The notes under the pieces were generated by a model. That model saw only the letters and a list, made by a program, of their open reading frames with translations. It had not been told where the DNA came from and searched no databases. Shown here one piece after another: positions 35,078 to 43,773 of a stretch of DNA of 64,000 bases (positions are counted from its first letter, which is position 1; each line of letters begins with the position of its first letter). The position numbers and the translations under genes are program-made. This stretch comes from an uncultured Eubacteriales bacterium. Lineage in GTDB: Bacteria > Bacillota > Clostridia > Christensenellales > Aristaeellaceae. The stretch covers positions 1 to 64,000 of the forward strand of contig CACYWL010000007.1 in the NCBI GenBank assembly GCA_902778055.1, written 5' to 3'.

Positions 35078-36724
35078 TTATTCTCTTCTCGGACTGTTCA
35101 GTTTCTTCCGTCGTTGAAGGAACCGGCGAATAACGGCGAGAAGACTGTCCACCGCGGTATCCGCCTTGTCGGTACAGAAGAAAAGCGCTTTCGGCAGCCA
35201 TTGTTTCACCAGGGGACGGTAAAAACGATCAGCCAGATTGAGCCGGTCCGGCCAAAGGTTCAGGTATTCCCCCTTTGGGACCAGGAACCGATGGATCAGC
35301 CAGCAGCAAAATGCACCGACGGTCAGGGAAATTGCGGCGCCTAACAGATTGTCAGAAGAGAACCAGCGGAAGGAAGATGAAAGAGGTTCACCCCTGAGAA
35401 ACGGAATTCCTGCTTCTGTCAGGGAACGGGCAAATAAATCGGGAAACAGACCAAGCAGGGGTAAAACGATCGCTGAGAGAAGCAAAGCGGCCGCGGAAAC
35501 CGGGGTAAGATAAGACTTCATCCCATCCCATTTTTTCTGGATATCCGCGGATCGATTCCTGAACCAGAACAGACAGAGGTAGAGCTTCGTCATATAGGCT
35601 GCGGTCAGCCCGCCGGAAAACAGAAACAGCATTTCATACAGACGGTACACCGGCCGGCCGGCAGGGACAAGCTCTGCATATTCCACAATGGCCTCATGAA
35701 GCAAAGATTTCGAAAGATAACCGTTGAACAGCGGCAGGCCAATCAACCCCAGATATCCCAGGGCAAAGCAGATATGCAGCAGCGGCTTTTTCCGTCCAAA
35801 ACCGCGAAGCTCCGTCAGATTCAGCGTGTGAGCGTTCATATACACCGCCCCTGCACACAGGAAAAGATCCAGCTTGAGTAAGGTGTGGTTGATCATATGG
35901 AGCAGTGTGCCGTTCGAAGCCAGAGCGTTTTCGCGGCCGGAAAGAACCGTAAACGCGAGACCGGTGAGAATAAAACCGATCTGGGACATGGTGGAAAATG
36001 CGAGGGTTTGCTTCAGATCCGTGGAAAAGACTGCGCGGACCGCGCCAAGAAGCATGGTGACACCTGCCAGGAGAAGAAGAGCATTTCCCCAAACGAAATC
36101 TCCGTAAAAAAAGCGGACGGAGAGTACGATCATCCCGAAAACGCCGGTTTTGGTCAACAGACCGGACAGCAGGGCGGAAGCTGGGGCGGGTGCAACTGGA
36201 TGTGCTTCGGGCAGCCAGAAATGAAGAGGAAAGACCCCTGCCTTTGCCGCAAAGCCCAAGAAGGCGAAGAAGGATGGGATATACAGGACGGAACGGTTCG
36301 GAATGGATTCTGCATAGGCCTGAAGCCCTTCGAAATCCAGGGTACCCGCAAGATGATTCAGCCAGAAGAGACCCATCAGCGTGCTCATGCCGCCGAATAC
36401 GGCAACCGCGAGATAGGAGCGGGCGGCTTTCAGGGCTGAGGCGCTTTCTTCCTGAGCTACCCAGGGGAAGGAAGAAAAAGACATGATTTCAAAGAAGATA
36501 AAAGTCGTTAGCAGGTCTCTGGAGAGAAATACGCCAACCGTAGCCGCAAAAGTGAGCAGGGTAAAGAAATAATACCGTCCGCGATGCGAATGATGAAGAA
36601 GATAACGCGGTGTAAATGACAGAGAAAGACTCCAGGCAAAGACGCTGAGCAATGCGTAAACAGCGTGAATGCCCTCCGGAGAAAAAGTCAGCTGAAATCC
36701 GCACAGAGGGAAGGAAAAAATCAT
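35078..36724 (-). CDS. Antiporter-like (NuoL/MrpD family) membrane subunit, intact half-channels
   Basis: A 548-residue protein of the proton-conducting transporter family found in complex I and Mrp antiporters, with about 14 spans. The charged residues known to carry ions are present: Glu in FFEIMSFSSF (TM5), Lys in FAAKAGVFPLHFWLPEAHP (TM7), Lys in LLTKTGVFG (TM8) and Lys in MINHTLLKLDLF (TM12). A long C-terminal extension ends in a basic tail. Only one partner subunit is encoded nearby and no Mrp, hydrogenase or NADH dehydrogenase genes. TTGGAGGC before ATG 36724 sets the start, 72 bases after the upstream subunit's stop. Confidence 0.85.
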   Translation of the reverse strand: MIFSFPLCGFQLTFSPEGIHAVYALLSVFAWSLSLSFTPRYLLHHSHRGRYYFFTLLTFAATVGVFLSRDLLTTFIFFEIMSFSSFPWVAQEESASALKAARSYLAVAVFGGMSTLMGLFWLNHLAGTLDFEGLQAYAESIPNRSVLYIPSFFAFLGFAAKAGVFPLHFWLPEAHPVAPAPASALLSGLLTKTGVFGMIVLSVRFFYGDFVWGNALLLLAGVTMLLGAVRAVFSTDLKQTLAFSTMSQIGFILTGLAFTVLSGRENALASNGTLLHMINHTLLKLDLFLCAGAVYMNAHTLNLTELRGFGRKKPLLHICFALGYLGLIGLPLFNGYLSKSLLHEAIVEYAELVPAGRPVYRLYEMLFLFSGGLTAAYMTKLYLCLFWFRNRSADIQKKWDGMKSYLTPVSAAALLLSAIVLPLLGLFPDLFARSLTEAGIPFLRGEPLSSSFRWFSSDNLLGAAISLTVGAFCCWLIHRFLVPKGEYLNLWPDRLNLADRFYRPLVKQWLPKALFFCTDKADTAVDSLLAVIRRFLQRRKKLNSPRRE

Positions 36725-36795
36725 GCCGTGCCTCCAATCAGCAGGGAACAGTCTATCAGCAAGAAAACAACAGAGGAAGAACGGGAACAACCGGC

Positions 36796-38271
36796 TTACA
36801 GGAGACCTGAAAGGAGAGAATCAAAGAAGACTATCAGTCGGTCAGGAAACATACCTCCCAGAAGGGCAAAGACGGTGAGAAACAATTTTGGGAGGAGCAT
36901 CAGAGGACCGGGCTCAGCAGAAGACAGGTCCGAATCAGGTTCCCCGGACCCCGGGAAAAATGCGCGGACAGAAACAGGAAGAAGATAAGCGGCCGTGAGT
37001 ATGGCTGAAATCAACAGCACAGCGGGTCCAAGGATGGAGAAAACGGAGGAAAGCTCCAACGCTCCGGCGGCGAGATGCCATTTACTGACAAAGCCGCCTG
37101 AAGGAGGAATGCCAATCAGGCCGAGGGAAACCATGGTAAACAGGACCATTACCCGCGGCATGCGTTTTCCCAGTCCCTTCAGTTCGGAGACTCTTGTGAG
37201 CCCCGTTTTGTGAATGATGGCTCCGACGGCCATATAAATCGTAATCTTGAAGGCGGCATGAAAGACAAGATGAAGCATTGCTCCTCTGAAACCTGCCGGG
37301 GTCAGGGTTGAGAGGCCGAAAAGAATATAGCTGATCTGGGAGACGGAGGAATAGGCCAGACGCCGTTTGAATACATCCTCCCTCAGTGCAAGGGAGGAGC
37401 CCATGAGAACGGTGAGCAGGGAAAAGGACATCCATACGTTCTGCACCCAGGACCCGCGCAGAGCGTCTGCACCGATACAGTAAAAAACCGTACGCAGAAT
37501 ACCGAGCACACCCATCTTGGTGACGACGCCCGAAAGAACCGCTGAGACAGGCGCAGGAGTTACGGGGTGCGCTGCGGTCAGCCCTCCGTGGAGGGGAAAC
37601 ATGCCTGCCCGGGTGCTGAAGCCCAAAATCATGAGAAGAGCGATCCAGGACAGCGCTTCCTGCTTTTCAGCTCCGGGCAGCAGAGTTCCGCCGGGAATGA
37701 ATGAGAGTGTAGCGCAGTATTGATTCAGAAGAAGAACGCCTGACAGGGCGGCGATGGTTCCGAAAGCGGAATAAGCCAGAAGCCGGACGGCAGCGGTCGT
37801 GGATTCTCTGGAGCGGGTGTGAAGTACCATGGGCAGCTTGATGATGGGCAGCAAAGCGTAAAACAGACAGAGAGTGACCAGATTCCCGGACATGATCAGG
37901 CCGGAAAGAATTCCCAGCGAAGCCAGAAAAACGGCGTGGAAGCGATGAGGCTTTTCATCATGATCCATATATTCAAAAGAGTAGAAGCCCACCAGACTCC
38001 ACAGAACTGCGACAAGAGTAAGGAAAAAACAGCACAGGCTGTCCATGGACAGCTGAATTTGGATTCTTTCAGTCAGTTGGAAGAGAATCAGGGAAGAACC
38101 GGAAAGGCTGAGAGCGGCGTGCAGCATGGACGCCAGAGAAAGCAGCAGAGCGCAGGCAGTCCAGAGCTGCAGGAGAAGCTTCCGTCTTCTAAAGACCGGA
38201 GAAAGCCCAACGGCCAGGCCGGAAAGGAGAGGAAGCAGGACGGGAACCAGCAGAAACAGTGTGCCTTCCAT
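36796..38271 (-). CDS. Antiporter-like membrane subunit with altered first half-channel
   Basis: A 491-residue member of the same family, first gene of the pair. The second half looks functional: Lys in VVTKMGVLGIL (TM8) and FHAAFKITIYM (TM12). In the first half the usual TM5 Glu motif is replaced (LCLFYALLPIIKLP), the TM7 Lys is Arg (FSTRAGMFPLH) and the following LPEAH is LTAAH. So one proton route may be lost or rewired. In complex I and Mrp, paralogous subunits sit side by side in the membrane; a two-subunit complex with the following protein is likely. AAAGGAAG precedes the ATG. Confidence 0.83.
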   Translation of the reverse strand: MEGTLFLLVPVLLPLLSGLAVGLSPVFRRRKLLLQLWTACALLLSLASMLHAALSLSGSSLILFQLTERIQIQLSMDSLCCFFLTLVAVLWSLVGFYSFEYMDHDEKPHRFHAVFLASLGILSGLIMSGNLVTLCLFYALLPIIKLPMVLHTRSRESTTAAVRLLAYSAFGTIAALSGVLLLNQYCATLSFIPGGTLLPGAEKQEALSWIALLMILGFSTRAGMFPLHGGLTAAHPVTPAPVSAVLSGVVTKMGVLGILRTVFYCIGADALRGSWVQNVWMSFSLLTVLMGSSLALREDVFKRRLAYSSVSQISYILFGLSTLTPAGFRGAMLHLVFHAAFKITIYMAVGAIIHKTGLTRVSELKGLGKRMPRVMVLFTMVSLGLIGIPPSGGFVSKWHLAAGALELSSVFSILGPAVLLISAILTAAYLLPVSVRAFFPGSGEPDSDLSSAEPGPLMLLPKLFLTVFALLGGMFPDRLIVFFDSLLSGLL

Positions 38272-38381
38272 AAAATACTTCCTTTCTCCGGAAAATACGC
38301 CTGAAACGATGCGGGGCGGGAAGTGGGGGACAAAAGAGGCATAAGAGATACGGCAGTTGAGAACTGAAACAATACAGAAAG

Positions 38382-38410
38382 ATTATATTCAATTTCCAAC
38401 AAAAAGACAA
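38382..38410 (-). promoter_or_regulatory. Promoter of the antiporter-like gene pair
   Basis: Minus strand TTGTCT (38410-38405), 17-base spacer, TATAAT (38387-38382). Confidence 0.7.
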
Positions 38411-38429
38411 ATATACTCTTCAGTACTTC

Positions 38430-38510
38430 GAGGAACCGGTGCACGTCAAAGGGTGCCCTGCAGGCAAACGGCCGAAGGCTGCCCCGACTTCAGGGATGAG
38501 CGGCGGTTAC
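38430..38510. other. Unexplained foldable segment between divergent promoters
   Basis: Between the divergent -35 boxes lies a GC-rich stretch that can close on itself: AACCG with CGGTT outside, CCCTG with CAGGG inside, and GGCA with TGCC innermost. Neither promoter transcribes it. It matches no RNA family I can name and no coding frame looks convincing. It may be a relic of an inserted element or a regulatory RNA with an unseen promoter. Confidence 0.25.
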
Positions 38511-38535
38511 TCACGAAGAAACGATCTTTTTTTCG

Positions 38536-38564
38536 TTGCATCGAAGTGAAACCTTCGATATAAT
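38536..38564 (+). promoter_or_regulatory. Promoter of the comB-like gene
   Basis: TTGCAT (38536-38541), 17-base spacer, TATAAT (38559-38564). Confidence 0.75.
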
Positions 38565-38600
38565 AACCAGGTAAACAGAAAGGAGAACTGTGAGAAAACC

Positions 38601-39299
38601 ATGCATATTCAGATACTGGAGCTGATTCAAGGGGCCGAGCAGGCGAAGGGACTGACTGTCATCATTGATGTGCTGCGCGCCTTCTCTCTGGAATGCTACC
38701 TGTACGGATATGGTGCGGCCCTTGTTCGTCCGGTCGGATCCGTGGAGGAGGCATTTGCCCTGAGGGAAAAACATCCCGGGAGTCTGCTGATCGGAGAACG
38801 AAAGGGAAAAATGTGCGAGGGGTTCGACTACGGGAATACTCCGAGTGGAATTTCCCCGGGAGATGTGAACGGAAAGCTGATCTTTCACACGACGAGTGCG
38901 GGTACCCAGGGAGTGATCCGGGCGGAGGGCGCGGAAAAAATCCTGACCGGAAGCCTGGTGAATGCAGAGGCTGTTGCCGCATATATCAGGAGAGAAAAAC
39001 CGGAGGAGGTTTCCCTGGTCTGCATGGGCAACGGCGGTGTCAGAAGAGCTGAGGAGGACGTCCTTTGCGCCGAATACATCCGCAGCCTGGTGCTGGAACA
39101 GCCTCTTCCGGATTTGCAGGATAGAATACGCCGTTTGCCGCGACACGGGGCAGAGCATTTCTTCAATCCTGAAACCCAGGATATTTTTCCCGAGAAGGAT
39201 TTCTGGCTGTGCATGCGCGTGAATCTATTTCCCTTTGTCCTTCATGTCGAAAAAGATGAGGAAGGTTTCAAGAGCATCCGTGAGGATGTGCTTCCCTGA
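38601..39299 (+). CDS. comB: 2-phosphosulfolactate phosphatase family protein (ComB-like)
   Basis: A 232-residue member of the ComB family. Characteristic pieces are VIIDVLRAFS near the N-terminus, GERKGKMCEGFDYGNTPSG, the HTTSAGTQGV loop and VCMGNGGVRRAEEDVLCAEYI. In methanogens ComB hydrolyses phosphosulfolactate in coenzyme M synthesis. No other coenzyme M gene is present here, and many bacteria have orphan ComB proteins whose substrate is unknown, so the precise reaction should not be assumed. It is expressed from a consensus promoter, 149 bases before the secreted C39-like gene. Confidence 0.85.
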   Translation: MHIQILELIQGAEQAKGLTVIIDVLRAFSLECYLYGYGAALVRPVGSVEEAFALREKHPGSLLIGERKGKMCEGFDYGNTPSGISPGDVNGKLIFHTTSAGTQGVIRAEGAEKILTGSLVNAEAVAAYIRREKPEEVSLVCMGNGGVRRAEEDVLCAEYIRSLVLEQPLPDLQDRIRRLPRHGAEHFFNPETQDIFPEKDFWLCMRVNLFPFVLHVEKDEEGFKSIREDVLP

Positions 39300-39447
39300 G
39301 AAGGGTCGTTGGCAAGTAGCCGTGAGGAGCTCCGGACATCAGGATTCGGCTCCCGGAGAGGTGTATTTAATCTGGATGAGAGCCAATGGATTCTCAGTAC
39401 CGTAAAGACTTCAGGGTACGGAAACTCAAAAGGAGAGGACGGACAAG

Positions 39448-40533
39448 TTGAGACGGCTGATCTCGCTGCTGCTATTTCTGGCTGCTGCGGCGATTCATCT
39501 TTTCCCGGGGCTTGCGGAGACGGACGGCGGAATGGATCTGAAGCTGATTCCCGTGACGCCAGTTCAGTTTACCAATGCACTGTTCCATTACGTCTACTTC
39601 GATGCGGAGGTTCACGGTGCCGAGAAAATGACCGTTGAGCTTCGCAGCCCGGAAGGACAGACAGTCGGTTTCCGCACAAGGAAGCTTGTGGATCAGGATC
39701 GATCTCCCGTCAACAGGACGGGATACACCCTGAAAAAGGATCAGGAAAAACTGGAAGGACTGAATATTCTGTTCCTGAGTGACTGCATGCCGGGGATGTG
39801 GAGCATTGAAGCGAAAGCCTACGCGGAGGGCAAGGAAGCTGTTACTGCACGGCTGGAGGTTTGTGTACAGGAACCCAAAAAACTTGAATTGAAAGGGCTG
39901 AAAAGAGCTCATGACCTTCTTACCGGCGTCGGGGCGACAGAGGTGCTTCCTGTTACGCTGGGAAAGGTTCGTTATATCGCGCAGGATCCAAAGGATCCTC
40001 TCTTTGTGAACGGTTACTGGGTCAGCCCTGCCTACGATTTGCGAAAATCCGCAAACCGGAAATGCAGCCGTGCTGTTTTTTCCATGGCGCTGAGTTTTCT
40101 GGAGGTGGACTGTACCCCGGTGAGGATGTCTGAGATGCTGCGGGCGGAAGAGGTGCAGGACTATACCTTTGACCCGGTATGCAGGAAGCTCGGGGATGTT
40201 GAAAGAACGGAGGGGAACCTGGAAACACTGTGGAAGAACTACCAGGAGGGAGCCGGATCCCCGCTGCTGCTGCATTTCCGGTATGACGGAGGAATGCATG
40301 CGGTACTTCTTCTGGCCAGGGACGAGGAGGACCCTGAACTCTTCTACGCTGTGACGAGCGGCCAGACCGTCAATACTCTGAAATACCCGGACGGTATGGC
40401 CAGGGATCCTGTTATTCCCATACTGATTGAGAAAGGTGAAACGGGAGAGCGGATTCAGAGCCCTATGCTTGAACGGTATCACAAGGCGGTCATAGATGAA
40501 ATCTGGCAATGGAGAATCGCGGGAGAACACTGA
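39448..40533 (+). CDS. Secreted protein with a C39-like peptidase fold
   Basis: A 361-residue exported protein. The signal peptide is MRRLISLLLFLAAAAIHLFPGLA. Residues about 30-140 form a beta-rich N-terminal domain with the look of a bacterial Ig-like module. The C-terminal part (about 170-345) resembles C39/papain-like folds: a Cys in RKCSRAVFSMALSFLEVDCTPVRMSEML where active relatives have C-G-P, and a His in GGMHAVLLLAR. The Cys is kept but the Gly-Pro after it is not, so activity is uncertain. It uses a TTG start with AAGGAGAGG about nine bases upstream. LacZ follows after 38 bases, perhaps in the same transcript. Confidence 0.65.
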   Translation: MRRLISLLLFLAAAAIHLFPGLAETDGGMDLKLIPVTPVQFTNALFHYVYFDAEVHGAEKMTVELRSPEGQTVGFRTRKLVDQDRSPVNRTGYTLKKDQEKLEGLNILFLSDCMPGMWSIEAKAYAEGKEAVTARLEVCVQEPKKLELKGLKRAHDLLTGVGATEVLPVTLGKVRYIAQDPKDPLFVNGYWVSPAYDLRKSANRKCSRAVFSMALSFLEVDCTPVRMSEMLRAEEVQDYTFDPVCRKLGDVERTEGNLETLWKNYQEGAGSPLLLHFRYDGGMHAVLLLARDEEDPELFYAVTSGQTVNTLKYPDGMARDPVIPILIEKGETGERIQSPMLERYHKAVIDEIWQWRIAGEH

Positions 40534-40571
40534 AAGAATCAAAAATACTCATGGAATAAAGGAGAAAGAGA

Positions 40572-43500
40572 ATGAGCTTTGAATTCAAAAAACTTGCCGA
40601 TCCGGGTTACTTTCGGGAAAACCGGCTGGATGCCCATTCGGACCATGTTGCACTGGACGCGGAGGGTGAAGGGCTGCGTATGAGCCTGAACGGAGCCTGG
40701 TATTTCTTCTGCGCCAGGAATGAACAGCAGGTGATTCCAGGCTTTGAAAGCAGCGAATATGACTGCAGAAGCTGGGAAACAATACCTGTACCGGCACATA
40801 TCCAGATGGAAGGCTACGGCCATCCTCAATACTGCAATACCCAGTATCCGTGGGACGGAACGGATCAGATCAATGTCGGAGAGGTTCCGGAATTTTTCAA
40901 TCCCGTGGCCTGCTATGTGCGCTACTTTACTTTGCCGGAGGAATGGGCAAAGGACCGGACGGTTCTGAGCTTTCAGGGAGCTGAAAGCTGTGTGGCTGTC
41001 TGGCTTAACGGGCAATATGTCGGCTTTGCTTCAGACAGCTTTACGCCGGACGAGTTTGATATTACACCTTTTCTGAAAGCCGGAGAAAACAAACTGGCCT
41101 GCAGGGTGTACCGCTTCGGGGTGAGCAGCTGGCTTGAGGATCAGGATTTCATGCGATTCAGCGGACTGTTTCGCGATGTTTATCTGCAGAGAATTCCTGA
41201 GGCGCATCTGACGGATTTAAAGATTCGCACGCTTCTGGATGACTGCTACAGGGACGCTGTCCTTGAGGTCGAAATGAAGACAGAGGCCCCCCGCGGCAGC
41301 AGGGCGATCCTTCAGCTGCGGAAGGATAAAACCGTGTTGGCTGAGTGCGCCTTTGACATCGGTGACGGTAAGACTTCCGCCGCGATTCCCGTACAGAACC
41401 CCGAAAAGTGGAGCGCGGAGCTTCCGAACCTGTACGATCTGGATATCCAGATCGCAGATCCGGAAGGCAGGGTTCGGGAAACGGTGAATCAGAAGGTCGG
41501 TTTCCGCCGGTTTGAACTGAAAGACGGGCTGATGCTGATCAACGGCCGTCGGATTGTCTTCAAGGGTGTGAACCGGCATGATTACTGCGCGGAGACGGGA
41601 CGGGCCGTGACGCCGGAGAAAATCCGCCGGGATTTGATCACGATGAAACGCAATAATCTGAACGCTATTCGGACCAGTCATTATCCCAATTCCAGCGTGC
41701 TTTACGAGCTGTGCGACGAGCTGGGACTCTATGTGATCGATGAATGCAATATGGAGACCCATGGTGTATGGAACATGATCTCGGCAGGGACCCTGACCCG
41801 GGAGGAGGCTCTGCCGGGGGACCGGATGGATTACCTTCCTCTGATGCTGGATCGGGTGCACAGCATGGTTGAACGGGATAAGAATCATCCCTGTATCCTG
41901 ATCTGGAGCTGCGGAAACGAGAGCTACGGGGGCCGCGTCATTCTTGAAATGAGCAACGAATTCCGTAAAATGGATGAAACCCGGCTCGTACACTATGAAG
42001 GTGTCGGGAAGGGCCGCGACAGAAGATACCCTGAGACCACCGACATCGACAGCCAGATGTACACACCCGTTTCAGAGATACGGAGATGGCTGGCGGAACA
42101 CACGGATAAGCCTTTTATTCTCTGTGAATATACTCACAGCATGGGGAATTCCAACGGCGCAATGCACTGGTATACGGAATACGCCTATCAGGAGCCGCGC
42201 TATCAGGGAGGATTTATCTGGGATTATATCGATCAGAGTATCCGGACAAGCGACCGATACGGGAATACAATATACGGATATGGGGGCGACTTTGACGACC
42301 GGCCTCATGACGGGGATTTTTCCGGAAACGGCATTTGCTTTGGCAACGGCGATCCCACTCCGAAAATGCAGGAGGTGAAATACAATTACCGGAACATCGA
42401 GGCGGAGGTCAGCCCGGAAGGCATTCTGATTCGGAACCGGCACCTGTTCCGCTCCACTTCGGAATTCGACTGTATTGTGACCCTCGCGCGGGACGGGGAG
42501 GAGGTCAGCAGCATCCGGATGGATACGGATGTAGCTCCCCTGACGGAGACGAAATACAATCTGCCGATGGCCATGCCCGTCAAGCCCGGTGAGTATGCCG
42601 TAACTGTATCCTTCCGACTTAAGGAGGACACTGCGTGGGCCAAAGCTGGACATGAGATTGCCTGGGGGCAGGGGACGTGGCGTGTTGCGGGAAAAACCGG
42701 AGTTCGCGTCGGACAGCCCAGAGTACGTATTGTCCAGGGGGACCGGAATGTCGGTATTTTCGGGGACGGTTTTTCGGCCATGTATTCCCTGGAGCACGGC
42801 ACACTGATCTCCTATACCGTCTGCGGAAGGGAAATGCTGAAGACTCCCCCTCGTCCCGTCTTCTGGCGGGCACCCGTCAACAATGATTACGGAAGTGCCA
42901 TGCCGCAGAGGTATGCCCAGTGGAAGATTGCGGATCTATACGCATTCCCGATGGGAGATCGGATGCTGCTCAAGGAAAAGAACATGAAGCCCTGCACCCT
43001 GAATGAGGACGGGAGTGTCAGTTTCAAAACCTGCTGGGTGATGCCCTGCAAGCCGGCGGCTGAATGCTGGATGGAGATTACGGTCTATCCAGAAGGAAAA
43101 ACGATGATTCGGCTGGATTATGACCCTGTAAAGGAATTGGGCGACATGCCGCTCTTTGGGGTCAGCTTCAAAATGGATGCTGACTATGATGCGGTGCGTT
43201 ATTACGGTATGGGTCCTGAGGAGAATTATTCCGACCGCGCTGAGGGAGCAAGACTTGGGATCTATGAATACAGCGTGGAAAAGAACATGACACCCTATCT
43301 TGTTCCTCAGGAATGCGGGAACCGTACCGGGGTCAGATGGGCTGCGGTGACTGATTTCAGGGGACGCGGCCTGAAGCTCAGCGGAGACAGGATGGAGTTC
43401 AACGCGCTGCCCTGGACCGCTCATGAGATTGAGAATGCTGCCCATGGACAGGAACTGCCGATCCGCCAGTATACCGTGGTTCGCGCTGCGATGATGCAGA

Positions 43501-43607
43501 TGGGCGTCGGGGGAGACGACAGCTGGGGAGCAAGGACTCATGATGAGTATCTGATTGATCTCAGCGGAAGGATCAGTTTTGCCTTCTGCCTTGAACCTCA
43601 GCTGTAA
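40572..43607 (+). CDS. lacZ: Beta-galactosidase, glycoside hydrolase family 2 (LacZ type)
   Basis: A 1011-residue enzyme matching LacZ in length and domain order: jelly-roll, Ig-like domain, TIM barrel (about 325-620), Ig-like domain, and the large C-terminal beta-sandwich (Bgal_small_N, about 735-1005, with VRYYGMGPEENYSDR). Acid/base Glu is in SCGNESYGG (about 450) and nucleophile Glu in CEYTHSMGNSNG (about 517). It cleaves terminal beta-galactose and would act on lactose or galactosides in the cytoplasm. AAAGGAG precedes the ATG. No lactose permease or LacI adjoins it. Confidence 0.96.
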   Translation: MSFEFKKLADPGYFRENRLDAHSDHVALDAEGEGLRMSLNGAWYFFCARNEQQVIPGFESSEYDCRSWETIPVPAHIQMEGYGHPQYCNTQYPWDGTDQINVGEVPEFFNPVACYVRYFTLPEEWAKDRTVLSFQGAESCVAVWLNGQYVGFASDSFTPDEFDITPFLKAGENKLACRVYRFGVSSWLEDQDFMRFSGLFRDVYLQRIPEAHLTDLKIRTLLDDCYRDAVLEVEMKTEAPRGSRAILQLRKDKTVLAECAFDIGDGKTSAAIPVQNPEKWSAELPNLYDLDIQIADPEGRVRETVNQKVGFRRFELKDGLMLINGRRIVFKGVNRHDYCAETGRAVTPEKIRRDLITMKRNNLNAIRTSHYPNSSVLYELCDELGLYVIDECNMETHGVWNMISAGTLTREEALPGDRMDYLPLMLDRVHSMVERDKNHPCILIWSCGNESYGGRVILEMSNEFRKMDETRLVHYEGVGKGRDRRYPETTDIDSQMYTPVSEIRRWLAEHTDKPFILCEYTHSMGNSNGAMHWYTEYAYQEPRYQGGFIWDYIDQSIRTSDRYGNTIYGYGGDFDDRPHDGDFSGNGICFGNGDPTPKMQEVKYNYRNIEAEVSPEGILIRNRHLFRSTSEFDCIVTLARDGEEVSSIRMDTDVAPLTETKYNLPMAMPVKPGEYAVTVSFRLKEDTAWAKAGHEIAWGQGTWRVAGKTGVRVGQPRVRIVQGDRNVGIFGDGFSAMYSLEHGTLISYTVCGREMLKTPPRPVFWRAPVNNDYGSAMPQRYAQWKIADLYAFPMGDRMLLKEKNMKPCTLNEDGSVSFKTCWVMPCKPAAECWMEITVYPEGKTMIRLDYDPVKELGDMPLFGVSFKMDADYDAVRYYGMGPEENYSDRAEGARLGIYEYSVEKNMTPYLVPQECGNRTGVRWAAVTDFRGRGLKLSGDRMEFNALPWTAHEIENAAHGQELPIRQYTVVRAAMMQMGVGGDDSWGARTHDEYLIDLSGRISFAFCLEPQL

Positions 43608-43689
43608 AGGCTTTAACCTTTCATTTCAGACCTTTCTTTCTGCAGATTCGTGAAAACCATGATCTGAAAACACAATACAGAGATCAATG

Positions 43690-43714
43690 CCCCGGGAAGT
43701 ACTTCTTCCCGGGG
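43690..43714 (+). terminator. Hairpin after lacZ, probable terminator
   Basis: A perfect 10-bp stem CCCCGGGAAG / CTTCCCGGGG with a TACTT loop. No T-run follows, so it may act with the next hairpin or as an mRNA end-protecting stem. Confidence 0.5.
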
Positions 43715-43734
43715 TGAATTCAGCATAAAAGGAA

Positions 43735-43760
43735 CGGCTCCTTTCCGGAGAAAGGAGCCG
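43735..43760 (-). terminator. Terminator of the SH3 protein gene
   Basis: An 11-bp perfect stem CGGCTCCTTTC / GAAAGGAGCCG; on the minus strand it is followed by TTCCTTTT. Confidence 0.65.
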
Positions 43761-43773
43761 CGTTATATGGTCT

